The notes beneath the pieces were generated by a model, which was given only the letters and a program-made list of their open reading frames with translations, searched no databases and was not told where the DNA came from. Made by a program: the position numbers and the translations under genes. Below are positions 9,880 through 20,689 of a stretch of 64,000 nucleotides of DNA, piece after piece (within the stretch, counting starts at the first letter, position 1; every line of letters starts with the position of its first letter). The DNA comes from Anastrepha obliqua (Eukaryota; Arthropoda; Insecta; Diptera; Tephritidae). The stretch spans positions 37,546,044 through 37,610,043 of the forward strand of contig NC_072897.1 in NCBI RefSeq assembly GCF_027943255.1. The letters run 5' to 3'.

Positions 9880-10790
9880 TGGTTGATGATTCCTCAGCTT
9901 TCAGCTGGAACATCTTAGAAGGAATTCTGTTTTTGAAGCCCTCATACCATACTGATGTAGACGACCTTTTGGTACTGAATGAGAAGTGTTCCTTCATTCT
10001 AACTCGTTTAAAAATTATTATTAAAAAAATTAGAATTCTTTTGGGTAAACTGGGATTTCTTGTCTGTCATTCGGTTTTCCTTTTATGGTTCAAATCGTAT
10101 CTAAGGCAGTGGTCGTGTTACAATTAGGGTGAACCTTCTGCCCCTCAAGCTAGTGTTTTGGTCATCCTACTATTCGTCGTATTTATAAATGATAGCAGAT
10201 GCTTTGATTTGCCAGGCACCTATTGTATGCAGACGACTTAAAAATGTGTGCCTCAATAAGAAACCAAATGATGAGCTTAGGTTCTAGGCTGACCTTAATA
10301 AATTCACTTCTAGGTGCACAAATTCATGTATCTCTTTAAACTTTAAAACATGTTTTGATGTCACTTACTCTTAATACTGTATAATCTTGTGATACAGTAC
10401 AATCATCATATATATGTATATCTTATAATGTCCTCCAATCCTTGGATGAGATAAAATACCTTCGAGTAATTTTTGACGCAAACCTTTCAATATCAAGTCA
10501 TATCAATTATATAATATTATCTCAAAATCACACTCGATCTTGGGCTTAGTTAGACGTAACTGTTCAAATTCCTCTGCTTCATACACGATGAAATTACTGT
10601 TTACCGTGTTTGCTCGATCTAGGTTGGAATATGCTTCACTTATTTCAAGACCGTATCACCAACTTTCTATCACAAGAATAGAACGGGTACAGCAGATATT
10701 TCTTAAATATGATCTAAGCTCTTTAAAATTTTCTGTCCCAGTCCCCTTGTATAGCTCCTGCTTGTTATTAATTGGATTAAAGCAATGAGC
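9880..10790 (+). pseudogene. Non-LTR retrotransposon (LINE) reverse transcriptase, decayed
   Basis: Plus-strand pieces in shifting frames: an SVL-type motif followed by FVVFINDS (near 10150-10190), LLYADDLKMCAS with an intact YADD catalytic box (near 10222), and GLVRRNCSN ... SRLEYASLISRPYHQ (10541-10680), which matches the RT thumb region of Jockey/CR1-like LINEs. The 3' end of the coding region is near 10790. Many stops. Confidence 0.8.
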
Positions 10791-10799
10791 AAGTAATAT

Positions 10800-11335
10800 G
10801 CTAACATAGAGTTACAAGCTCGAAAAAAAATTATTTTGTTCCTTTTAATATAAAGGAAACAGTGTAAAAAGAAGATAATACACAAATCATCGTGTGGAGT
10901 TATAAAGGCGACCAATGATGGCTTTTCTCGTAAGCACAAAGAGTGCTGCGCCTCAATATAAACAGTGGGCAAATGGAATAATTTTGATAAAAATGTGTTC
11001 CTTATTGTAAAGGGATGAAAAAGGCTTACCCCTTGTGCATCACAGCTCGAAATGGGCGATGGATACAAAATACCAAAAAATAAGTTATTGGCGCTTATTC
11101 GGTTCTTGGTGATAAGAGAGAGTTTCTCTTCATCATTTCCATCGACTAATGCAAAAGGTTTAAAGGATTACAATAAGGAGTTTCAAAGAGTATTTTTCCT
11201 TTTATATATTTAAGTTTCAAAAGTTGAATACTTATTAGAATATCCATATTTTATTCCCTGTAATAAAATGTGGATGAAGAAAATTTCGTTTTTCAAAAGA
11301 ACATAGAAATAAACATCGACATTAATTTGATTGCC
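10800..11335. other. Noncoding gap
   Basis: AT-rich sequence without recognisable protein, repeat or RNA signals. Confidence 0.5.
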
Positions 11336-12480
11336 TTATTCCTCTTTTTCATTGGCGCGACAACCGCTTACGCGATTTTGGCGAAGTTTAACAAAGGAAG
11401 TTTCTTTCTCGTACTTACCGGCGCCAGTTGGAAACACCAGGTGACACTAAGTCCGTCTCCACTTGATATTTCTAACACAGAGGAGGTCTTTCTCTGGTAC
11501 TACCACCAGCTGGTACCGCATCGAATACTGCCAGAGCCGGAGCATTTGCATCCATTCGGACGAAATGACCCAGCCAACGAAGCCGCAGGATCTTTATTCG
11601 CTGCTCTATGTCTGTGTTGCCGTAAGGCGCATGCAAAATCTTGCGCAGAATCTTTCTATCAAGCACTCCAAGTGACGCTTCATCGGATATTATCATCGTC
11701 CACGCTTCGCGCAATACTTTAGGACGGGCATGCTGAGAGTCTAATATAGTGTTAATTTTATTTGTCGAGAAAGGACTTCACTACTCAATTGCCTTCTTAG
11801 AAATTGCCCCAGCTTGTAACAGGCAGAACTAACAGCGCGGTTGTTATGACCGATGACATCAATATCATCGGCATACGCCAACAATTGTTCGCTCTTGTAA
11901 AAAACTGTTCCTGAACGGTTAAGTTCTGCTGCTCACACGATCTTTTCCAGGGTCGGGTGAAAGAAGTCACACGACAGCGAGTCACCCTGTCTAAAGCCTC
12001 GTTTGGTATCAAACGGCTCGGAGAGGTCCTTCCCAATTCTGAGGGAGCTGCTGGTATTGAGTAGCGTCATTATCCGTAGCCGTATTATTTTGAGAGAGTA
12101 CCAAAGTCGTTATAGCTATTCTGACCTCCTCATGGTCGGGTAGCGGAACGACAATTCCGGCGTCAACAATTGGGTTTCGGGATCTTCACATTCTCTGAGA
12201 CATGCGCAGCTGACACTGTTTAACAAGTTCGAGAAGTGTTCCATCCATTATTTTAGAATGCTCAGGATATCAGTCACTGGGTCGCCGTCTTTGTTCTTAC
12301 AGGAAAACGCCCCGGCCGTGAAACCTTCCGTAAGCCGCCGAACTTTCTGGTAGAATTTTCGGGCGTTTTTCTTACTGGGCGGAAACTCAAGCTCATCACA
12401 CTCACATATTTTGGGAGAAGGATTTTTACGTAGCGGATCTCAAGCCCAGCGCACAATCAAATATCCCTTTCGCCTTGTCA
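11336..12480 (-). pseudogene. RTE-like LINE (endonuclease/RT type), 3' part, internally deleted
   Basis: From 12480 down the minus strand shows a linker (FYQKVRRL-type text degraded, GAFSCKNKDG), then after a deletion of the central RT the segment with RQGDSLSCDFF, an intact LAYADDIDIIGHNNRAV box (near 11860), and the C-terminal ILRKILHAPYG ... RIKILRLRWLGHFVRMDANAP (11700-11480). The family resembles the endonuclease-RT LINEs I place near RTE. A longer copy of the same family is at 28330-31360. Confidence 0.8.
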
Positions 12481-12494
12481 CATTAGCTCCTTCT

Positions 12495-13150
12495 CAAACG
12501 ATTGTTGCAGAGAACTGGTGATGAAAAATGGGTCCTTTACAATAATCTTGCTCCCAAACGCCAATGGTTAGATAAAGATGAAACATCAGAACTTACCCCT
12601 AGAGATGGCCTTCACCCCAAGAAGATTCTCCTGTCTATTTCGTGGGATATGGCCGGTATTGTTTATTATGAACTTATGGAAGGAAACTAGACGATAACTG
12701 CTGATTATTATTCCCATCAGCTATCAAACCTGAATGAGGCACTTAACAAAAATCGACAGTCTTTAGTGAATAGACGCAAAGTTTTGTTTCACTACGACAA
12801 CGCAAGACCCCATACCGCAAGGCGAACATGAGGCAAGCCGAACGAGCTCGGATGGGAGCTAATGCCGTATCCACCATACTCTCCGGATAATACACCTTGT
12901 GATTATCACCTTTCCGTGGACTTTAATCCCATATGTGTAATAAGAACTACTCCTCAAAAGAAGCTATAAAAACGGATATCGAAGCGTATTTTAGCTCCAA
13001 GGGCAGGAATTAAAGATTTGCCTAAACGTTGGGAAGACATTGTAAATAATGAAGGAAAATATATTATTAATTAATAAATACTTTAAAAATCTTTTTTATT
13101 ATTGTACTTTTAAAACCACCTTTAAAAAACGCACGAACTTATGGACTGAA
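12495..13150 (+). pseudogene. Mariner transposase, 5'-truncated relic
   Basis: Plus-strand frames show TGDEKWVLYNNL (first catalytic Asp), GIVYYELMEGN, VLFHYDNARPHTA (second Asp), PYPPYSPDNTPCDYHL (third Asp) and LPKRWEDIVNNEGKYI, ending near 13070. The right end contains CGCACGAACTTATGGACTGA, similar to the terminal repeat of the intact mariner at 19373. Frameshifts and lost 5' half. Confidence 0.85.
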
Positions 13151-13280
13151 CTGATAATTTATTTATAATAAAATTGTGGGAATTGGTCTTCTAATATGGC
13201 GGCGTTTCATGTATTTATATGTTGCACATTATTATGAGTACATTATTCTAATTTATAAACTTTTCTTTTCTTTTTCTTAG

Positions 13281-13766
13281 CAAATGAAGTTCCTTGCCTC
13301 AATGAAAATTGCATATTTGCCGCAAATGAAATATTAAAATCTATTGATAGAAGAATTGATCCATGTGATGATTTCTATACATATGCATGGTAAACAACAT
13401 TTTAGTGGTCTTACAAAACTTAAACTCATTAACTAGTTTTTTCTTCGATAGTAACCAGTGGATAACAAATAATCCAATTCCAGAAGGAAAATCAACGTGG
13501 GGTACTTTTGGCAAATTAGAACAAATGAATCAACTAATTATACGCAACATATTAGAAAAACCATTAAAGGAATATAAGTCAGAAGCTGAAAAAAAGGCAA
13601 AAATATACTATGAATCATGTTTGGATAAAGGAGAAGAAATGGAAAAATTAGGCGCAAAACCAATGATTAATTTAATAAGGAAAATCGGTGGTTGGAATGT
13701 GACATCAAGTGGATTTAATATTCATAAATGGGATTTAGCTCATACGTTAAAAATTTTACAAAACAA
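13281..13766 (+). CDS. Two exons of an M13 (neprilysin-like) metallopeptidase
   Basis: Exon a, 13281-13389, follows a pyrimidine-rich acceptor (TTTTTCTTAG) and encodes PCLNENCIFAANEILKSIDR then DPCDDFYTYA. Intron 13390-13451 (62 bp) starts GTAAAC and ends GATAG. Exon b, 13452-13766, continues CNQWITNNPIPEGKSTWGTF and ends at a GTACGT donor. Splicing completes the conserved DPCDDFYxYxCxxW signature of the M13 N-terminal ectodomain. M13 enzymes are membrane-bound or secreted zinc endopeptidases that cleave small peptides. The HExxH zinc site is not in the window. No stop interrupts the coding parts, so these are either exons of a host gene with very long introns or a recent duplicate fragment. 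This is the only clear host gene signal. Confidence 0.85.
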
Positions 13767-13934
13767 GTACGTATTTATAACTGCAAATAAGAATTATTAT
13801 ACCCCATTATTACATCCATGTCATGAAAAATATATTTCATCCTACAAAAAATATACATATACCGTCCGGTTCACTTTATAAGAGCCAATAATTTTTATAG
13901 AAGATAATGAAATAACGAAGCAACCGTATTTCAT
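13767..13934. other. Probable intron sequence
   Basis: Follows the GTACGT donor of the M13 exon. The reading frame stays open to 13881 but loses similarity to M13, as expected for an intron. Confidence 0.5.
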
Positions 13935-14105
13935 CTAGTAATACAAGGATTCTGATAATTCAAGTGAAGACTGTACTTTGCTCGAAATAAACATTTATCA
14001 AAACATTATTCCATCAAGCGGTATTTCGCAGCAGTAAAGCTTCAGCAGTTGTAATACTATGCTTGATTTATTGGTTCACTTGAATAGAGACACTAATCAA
14101 ATAAG
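13935..14105. repeat. Left terminal inverted repeat of the Tc1-like element
   Basis: Pairs with 15190-15357 in inverted orientation. The exact outer base is uncertain because the flank ATCTAG is also shared. Confidence 0.8.
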
Positions 14106-14179
14106 ATAGAATAATAACAAATATAGGAAATTTTATTTACATTTATTATTTAAAGCTTTATATTTTGTGCTGTAACCTT

Positions 14180-15104
14180 CTTTATAAATTACTTCGTAAA
14201 TACATTGATGAATGGATTTGTACAAATTTTCCAAATAACCTAATTACGTTTCAGACTAGGTCATTTTACTGATTCGAACTAAAGCATTTTTGCCTTCAAA
14301 TAGTTGTCAATTCTTATAAACCTTACAAGGAAGCCATTCCCATAGATTTTAAATAATAATAAGATCTGGGGAATACGGTGGCCATGTTAAAGTTTCATTG
14401 TTTTGGGACGTAATCCAAGTTTTGACCACATAAGAAGTGTGAACAAGTGCATTATCCTATTGAAAGATCCAATTAATAGGCCCAAATGTTTCACGGGAAA
14501 GTTGATTTCCACAGAGTTTTGTTGCTATTTTCCATCATTTTGGAGTCTACATTAGTATGATATTACTCCCATACCATAACACCACCTTCACGGCTGTGAT
14601 GTCGACACAAGTACCTTTCCTCATTTCTTAAGTCACCCGCCACCCGCCTAATCCAGATTGAACTTCTTTTCGTGACTAAATACTTCTTTTTCCATTCACC
14701 GGGATCGTTATATGTAACGGAACTCCATGCCATGTGGTCCCTGCAAAATCGAGGCGGCATTTGCCAAAATTTATTCAAAGGGGGATTTTTTGCAATTTTT
14801 TTCCAGATGTGGTGCTTTTAGAATAGCACTTTGACCGGTGGATTTGCTGGCTGCAACAGTTACTATTTTAACTTTTGTTGTTGTAAGAGCGGAATTTGAT
14901 GCAATCCTAAGGTTTCCTTCGATGTCAAAACCATCGCATTTGTGCTTTTCTAGTTCTTACCCTAGAGGCACCTCGTTTCAAGTAAAGATCCAGAACGTTG
15001 GAACTTCGACCAATCGTTTTGGCAATTTCACGATTTGAAACGTCCTTCTGAGGTAAAGGCGATATGTCCTTTTTCGCGATCTGTTAAACTTCTCTGTTTT
15101 CTCA
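14180..15104 (-). pseudogene. Tc1/Tc3-like transposase, broken
   Basis: Start MRKQRSLTDREKGHIA at 15104 resembles the N-terminal helix-turn-helix of Tc3-like proteins. Downstream pieces include NGKRSI (degraded first acidic region), DNALVHTSYVVKTWI with the second catalytic Asp (near 14460), and TWPPYSPDL ... NLWEWL (third position region, near 14370). Many stops and frameshifts. Confidence 0.8.
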
Positions 15105-15189
15105 TTTTATTAGAATTGAGATGTTTTCGACCAAACGCAATGAATGCTTAAAAAACGATCTCCTTTTACAGCTTTGATGCGCAAATAAT

Positions 15190-15357
15190 GTAGGCAGACT
15201 GAGTGCCTTAGTGAACTAAAAAATCAAGCACAATATTACAACTGCTGAAGTTTTACTGCTGCGAAATAACGTTATATGGAATAATGTTTTGATGCATGTT
15301 TATGCTCGAGCAAAGTACAGTCTTCACTTGAAGTATGAGAAAACCTTGTGTTACTAG
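15190..15357. repeat. Right terminal inverted repeat of the Tc1-like element
   Basis: Inverted counterpart of 13935-14105. Confidence 0.8.
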
Positions 15358-16149
15358 ATCATACACCGACTGTATTTTCGTCGCAGTCGACAGTCTTTGT
15401 GCATGGTAGAAATCATAATGTCAGGTTGGTTTAGGAGTTATGTTCCATAATGAGTTCGGAATCGATAGCAATCTGTCTAGAAAACGAATATAAATATTAT
15501 GTTTAACGTTTTCGAAAATTTTATGAAAAAAAATTTTGATCTTGCGAAAGCTCCATTTTTTGTATTTTGCCAAAGTTTATGTGTATAACGAACAGAATGG
15601 AAAGAAAATACTTCTAAAATACACTAGATTCGATGTTTATAAGTGTGGAGTGCTAATAAGAAAATCCCACTTATAAGCACTGACTGTGCATATTTTCAAA
15701 TACTCAGTTATAAGCATTAACGGTGCGATTACTTGTTTACTTATATTAAATTAAATAAGTTTCCATTTAAAACAAGAAAACAAAATACTTGTATTAATTA
15801 AAATAAATAAATATGTGCATACATGGTATCTACATGCATATTTGCAACAAATTTTAAGTGCGTAGAAATCAAGTTTACAGAATTTTGTCATTCAATGTGT
15901 TCCATGTACGTATTTACATACGGTATGCTATGTGCGAATTCTCTAGTTAGGGTTTTAAAAACCCTGTAACTTTCGACTGAATGCTCATTGTAGCGAGACT
16001 GAAATGGCTATAGTGATCGATATCTCGAAAGGTATTGAGCAAACAATTTAAATTTTATCCTCATTGTCAAGGTGACATTTAACAATAAAAAAAATTATTT
16101 TGCGGCTTTTTGTCTGTTCCGTTCAGTTGTGAGTTAGAGGGTCTTTACA
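15358..16149. other. Noncoding, AT-rich
   Basis: No coding signal recognised until a mariner start at 16150; the last about 100 bp may be the mariner 5' untranslated part. Confidence 0.5.
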
Positions 16150-16397
16150 ATGGAAGTCAACAAAAAGAAAAATCGGTACATTTTACAGTTTTTCTTGACA
16201 AAGGCGAAAATGGAAGCCAGACCTTTGGAATTGTGAACGGTGTTTATGGTGCCGATCTTAGTTTAGTCGATTTCGTTCAGGCATTTTTTATGTTGAGGAA
16301 AATGTCGATAAAATCACAGAAATAATCGAAGTTGACCGACATGTTCATAGTCGAACCATCGCCCAGGAGCTAAAGATCGACCATAAAACAATTTGAG
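16150..16397 (+). pseudogene. Mariner transposase, N-terminal fragment (irritans-like)
   Basis: ATG at 16150 begins MEVNKKKNRYILQFFL, followed in another frame by FLDKGENGSQTFGIVNGVYGADL and then IIEVDRHVHSRTIAQELKIDHKTI, which together correspond to the N-terminal helix-turn-helix of irritans-type mariners. Stops at about 16397; the catalytic part is absent. Confidence 0.85.
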
Positions 16398-16600
16398 AAA
16401 AATAAGAAATAAAATTATTGATTTCCTTTTCCCCAAGTTAGTATTACCAATCTCAAGCCTATTATTCTAAATTATTATTATTTTTTTATTTTTATTGATT
16501 ACTGAGAATTTATACTAATAAAGGTCTTTCAAAAGTTACGCTTAGATATCAGAAGTGAATAATTCCTGGACGTTAGCTTTTATCATCTTCGGGATTTGCC
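16398..16600. other. Noncoding gap
   Basis: AT-rich sequence with no recognised feature. Confidence 0.4.
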
Positions 16601-16985
16601 AAGTCGACGGATGTACAATTTTCCACGATAGAACAACGCATTATAATTATTTAAACTTGTTATGAAGATGGTCGATCTTTAAGAACAACACATTGAAAAA
16701 TTGGAGACTTTTATTTGGTAGAAATAATCGCCCGAATGAGTCGACAATTCAAAGGTTGGTGAAAAAACTTCAACAAACTGGTTCTGCCGAGGATAGAAAA
16801 AGACAAAACACCGGACGTTGTTTGAGAATATTGCTGCTGTAGCGCAAAGAGTTGCTTAACAACCTTCAACATCAATATCTCGACGTTCTCAGCAATCAGG
16901 CATTCATAAATCGACTGAAATCGACGGATTTTACTTGTAGACGTGCTCATGGTGGACACTTAAATGTTGCTATTTTTCATATATG
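16601..16985 (+). pseudogene. Rosa-type (DD41D-like) transposase relic
   Basis: Plus-strand pieces TIEQRIIII ... YEDGRSLRTT, then NNRPNESTIQRLVKKLQQTGSAEDRK resemble the N-terminal helix-turn-helix of rosa-like proteins, and CRRAHGGHLNVAIFHI near 16935-16985 resembles their extreme C-terminus. The catalytic domain is missing, so this is another deletion derivative. Identification is by pattern only. Confidence 0.6.
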
Positions 16986-17389
16986 AGGTGGGTTCAAAAT
17001 ATAAGGTGATTGGCCTGAATTTGCGAACGATTTTTGCTACTGTATCGATATTGCGGTTGCGATGGATATCTTGCTTTGGTGTTTATCGGGATTTGTGAAT
17101 TGTTTATTGCCCATTTGTCAACAATCGAGAGAGCAAATTTATTTTTAGTAGAATCTGGTATTTTTTACACTTTTGCCCCTATACCGCCAGTGCTCTAAGT
17201 CCCTACAAACAATGGACAAATATAGAAAGAATGGGCGGAATTTGTTGAAACTGTACTCCTAAAAGGATAACATCCCACTAATTTCGAAAATGAAATCGAG
17301 TTTTCCAATGTTGAAAAAACCGTTTTAATAAATATGAATAAAAGCGTCTGCGGAAAACAATACATACAATTTTCCTAAAATAAAGAAAA
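16986..17389. other. Noncoding gap
   Basis: No coding or structural signal recognised. Confidence 0.4.
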
Positions 17390-19004
17390 CAAAACGAATA
17401 GGTACATATGTGGTAACTTGGACTTAGTATAGGAAATGGAAGCGCAGGAGGAGGAGAACCATGAGGATAAACTGGAGAGAATTTTCTCGAAAGTAGAAAC
17501 TGTCGACTTAAGGTCAGAAAATTTTGAAAATAGGGTAATGTCATCGGCATATGTTTGATGCCGGATATTGGGGAAGTTAGACAGGATAGAGCTTATTTCG
17601 TCAAATGATATGGTGAAGAGAATGACAGATAGGGGTGAGCCCTGAGGAGTGCCGTTATCAAAAAGTAGAGTGGGGGAGGAAATATTGGAAATAAGAACTT
17701 TGATTTTGCGTTGGGAAAGAAAGGATTTAACAAAGTTGTAGATGCGAGGCCCAACCTTCCATTTGATGAGTTGCCTTAGGATGACCTGTATACCAATACG
17801 ATCGAAGGCCTTTTCAAAGTCGAGTGAAAGTAACGAAACATGCTTTTTGTTAGATAAGGCGTCAGATATGAATTGGTCTAGATGTAAGAGTGCACCGATA
17901 GTGCTTTGGCCCTTTTTGAAGGCTACCTGATTTGGGTGGATTTTATTGTTGGAATGAAGATACCAGGATAGCCTAGTAGCAACGATTTTTTCCATAAGTT
18001 TTCCCACGCAAGGGATTAAAGAGATGGGGCGGTAGCTAGCGATTTCGCAAGCAGGCTTTCCAGGTTCCAATATGGGGATTATAGCGCTTGTTTTCCAAAG
18101 TTGGGGGAAGATGTCAGTACGGAAGATATTGTTGTACTGGACGATGGGGCGGGAGAGGACGGGAGAAGGGAGGTGTAGGATATTTTGTAATGGGGTAGGA
18201 TATTTTGCCTATACCAGGAGTTTTACCTTTGATTGAGGATAGAGTCCCTTTTAATTGGAGTAAGGAAAGTTCAGAGTCAAGCCGTTTGGCTGAAGGAGAT
18301 AACTGATGAGTAGGAGAGTGAGTATAGGATAGTAAGGATAGTTTGTTAGCAGAAAATTCTAAGGGGAATTTGGTATCAGAGGAGGAGTTAGTGAAATTAT
18401 TGGCGAATTCTAGGAGTATGTATTGAGGATGTGGTAGATTGCCTCTGAGGGTATTTAAGGACGAAATCGGTTGAAAAGAGGGCAAACCAGATAGCCTTTT
18501 TATATTAGCCCAAATTTTTTTCGGTTCGGAAAAGGAGTTGATGCTGCTAGTGAATTTCTGGTAACAATCGGTTTTGACAACTTTGGCTTTGCGTCTAAAA
18601 AGAGAGTTTGCTTTTTTATAGACGACAAGGTTTATCGGTGAGCGATTTTGTTTATACTGTTGCCTTCTTCGTTGTTTATTTAGCCTATGTGCCGAGAGTA
18701 CACTGTTCCACCAGAGAGGGAATGGTTTGAGTAGTTTGACGAATTATAAAGTGAATTGTTTTCCCTTCAAAGATTTCTCTACAGTCCCTATTACCTCATG
18801 TAGGAGAGTATCCACCAAGTGCTGCATCTCCTCTGGAGGCGCCGATATGTCATGGGCCATGTAGGCAGACACCAAGCAGGACCACTTGATGGTACCACCT
18901 TCACCACCGTCACATCCGGTGAACTGAAATTAGATAGCAAGAAGGCGTTAATTGTGTTCCTAACTAGGATAGAGGCCCTTGGCATACCATCAGTTTGGCC
19001 ATAA
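17390..19004 (-). pseudogene. LINE ORF2: endonuclease tail and reverse transcriptase
   Basis: From 19004 down: a degraded endonuclease end (SILVRNTINAFLLSNFSSPDV), a basic linker (NKQRRRQQYKQNRSPINLVVY), then after a frameshift an open RT stretch (18070-17375) with SYRPISLIPCVGKLMEKIV, HPNQVAFKKGQSTIGALLHL, SLLSLDFEKAFDRIG (first catalytic Asp), NGTPQGSPLSVILFTISFD and HQTYADDITLFSKF (catalytic YADD). It is an I/Jockey-type enzyme. Stops in the linker and loss of the C-terminal part after 17375 make it inactive. Confidence 0.85.
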
Positions 19005-19084
19005 AAAAGGTCAAGGGATCTATCCCTCAGTCACATGATATTTTGCTGCCAGATCCAAGGCTTTTGTATCAATTGGACATCATT

Positions 19085-19310
19085 CCACCGTAGCGCTCAC
19101 CATTCACAGTTACGTTACGATTCGCAGGATCTTTGAAGAAGTACGGTCCAATGATACCTCTAGCTCATAAACCGCAACGAACTGTGACCTTTTCTGGATA
19201 CATTGGTAACTCTTGCAATTCTTCTGGCTGATCTTCAGTCCAAAATCGACAATTCTACCCATTGATCCAAAAATGACCTTCGTTGCTGAACACAATTTTT
19301 CGATAAAATA
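19085..19310 (-). pseudogene. Rosa-2 (DD41D-like) transposase fragment
   Basis: Minus-strand pieces IVFSNEGHFWING (first acidic region), ELQELPMYPEKVTV and GIIGPYFFKDPANRNVTVN match, nearly word for word, the longer rosa-2 copy at 34600-35470. Ends abruptly at both sides. Confidence 0.85.
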
Positions 19311-19370
19311 GGAGGAGGAGCTCGGAAAAACACCCAAAAAGGGTGTACGTGACAATTATATGTATATATA
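19311..19370 (+). mobile_element. SINE, copy 3 (3' tail only)
   Basis: TAGGAGGAGGAGCTCGG ... AAAAAGGGTGTACGTGACAA and a TA-rich tail match the 3' ends of the other SINE copies. It is 5'-truncated, and the intact mariner has inserted directly in its TA tail. Confidence 0.85.
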
Positions 19371-19372
19371 TA

Positions 19373-20658
19373 ATAGGTCTATCGATAAGTTCGTGCCGTT
19401 TTACAACAGATGGCGTAACTTGATTATTATTCCATCGATCCACATTTCCAAACATTCATTGGAGAGCTACTGTCGTAAGGCACAAACGTCAGTATAAGTT
19501 TTTTATTTGAAGCGTAAACAACAATATTTTTACCACACTTGAAAATGTCGAATTTCGTGCCAAATAATGTGTTTTTGCGGGGAATTCTTCTTCATTATTT
19601 TAATATGAAGAAAAAAGCAGCCGAAAGTCATCGTATCTTGGTGGAAGTTTATGGTGAGCATGCTCTAGCTGAGCGAACGTGCCAGAAGTGGTTTGCACGC
19701 TTTAAAAGTGGTGATTTTGGCTTGGAAGACGAAGAACGCGAGGGTGCGCCGCCAAAGTTCATGGATACCGAATTGGAGGAATTGCTCGATCAAGATCCGG
19801 CTCAAACGCAAGAAGAGGTTGCAAAAACTTTGGGAGTTGATCAATCAACCATTTCCAAACGTTTAAAAGCCATGGGAATGATCCGAAAGGTAGGCCATTG
19901 GGTGCCGTATGAATTGAAGCCAAGAGACGTTGAACGCCGTTTTATGGCATGCGAACAACTGCTTCAACGGCACAAAAGAAAGGGTTTTTTGCATCGAATT
20001 GTGACTGGCGATGAAAAGTGGGTCCATTACGACAATCCAAAACGTCGGGCAACGTATGGATACCCTGGCCATGCTTCAACATCGACGTCGGCGCAGAATA
20101 TTCATGGCCTGAAGGTTATGCTGTGTATCTGGTGGGACCAGCTGGGTGTTGTGTATTATGAGCTACTGAAACCGAATGAAACGATTACGGGGGATGTCTA
20201 CCGACGACAATTGATGCGTTTGAGCCGAGCACTGCGAGAAAAACGGCCGCAATACGCCGATAGACACGACAAAGTTATTTTGCAACATGACAATGCTCGG
20301 CCACATGTTGCACAAGTGGTCAAAACATACTTAGAAACGCTCAAATGGGATGTCCTACCCCACCCGCCGTATAGTCCAGACCTTGCGCCATCCGATTACT
20401 ATCTCTTCCGATCGATGCAACATGGCCTGGCTGACCAGCACTTCCGTAATTACGATGAAGTCAAAAAATGGATCGATTCGTGGATTGCGGCAAAACCGAC
20501 CGAATTTTTCACAAAGGGAATCCGTGAATTGCCAGAAAGATGGGAAAAAGTAGTAGTAAGTGATGGACAATACTTTGAATATTAAATTTGTAACCATTTT
20601 ACGTCAATAAAGTTTCAAATTTCGAAAAAAAACCGCACGAACTTAAACATAGTCCTAT
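19373..20658 (+). mobile_element. Intact mariner element
   Basis: 1286 bp, the usual mariner length. Terminal inverted repeats: ATAGGTCTATCGATAAGTTC on the left and ATAGGACTATGTTTAAGTTC reading inward from the right. TA duplications at 19371-19372 and 20659-20660. Contains one uninterrupted transposase gene. AATAAA-type signal (CAATAAAG) at about 20605. Confidence 0.95.
19539..20585 (+). CDS. Mariner transposase, intact, DD34D
   Basis: 348 codons; the family start is more likely the second Met (19545, MSNFVPNN), giving 346 residues, the normal mariner length. N-terminal paired-like helix-turn-helix pair (residues about 1-115, with ERTCQKWFARFKSGDF and VDQSTISKRLKAM), the WVPYELKPRDVERR linker motif, then the catalytic core: GDEKW (Asp about 157), HDNARPH (Asp about 250) and SPDLAPSDYYLF (Asp about 285), spaced 34 residues as required. 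It cuts and pastes the element at TA sites in the nucleus. No stop, frameshift or missing key residue is visible, so it may be active. Confidence 0.95.
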   Translation: MKMSNFVPNNVFLRGILLHYFNMKKKAAESHRILVEVYGEHALAERTCQKWFARFKSGDFGLEDEEREGAPPKFMDTELEELLDQDPAQTQEEVAKTLGVDQSTISKRLKAMGMIRKVGHWVPYELKPRDVERRFMACEQLLQRHKRKGFLHRIVTGDEKWVHYDNPKRRATYGYPGHASTSTSAQNIHGLKVMLCIWWDQLGVVYYELLKPNETITGDVYRRQLMRLSRALREKRPQYADRHDKVILQHDNARPHVAQVVKTYLETLKWDVLPHPPYSPDLAPSDYYLFRSMQHGLADQHFRNYDEVKKWIDSWIAAKPTEFFTKGIRELPERWEKVVVSDGQYFEY

Positions 20659-20689
20659 TATATAAAATAATTGATTCAGCGAGGTTGGC

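Larger units (their letters stand above)
13935..15357 (-). mobile_element. Tc1/mariner-superfamily element with long terminal inverted repeats
   Basis: About 170 bp at the left end (13935-14105) recurs inverted at the right end (15190-15357) with about 85% identity by eye; both contain CAAGTGAAGACTGTACTTTG and CAGCAGTTGTAATA. Outer sequence on both sides is ATCTAGTAA. A degenerate Tc3/Tc1-like transposase lies between them on the minus strand. The long inverted ends recall Tc3 and Minos. Confidence 0.82.
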
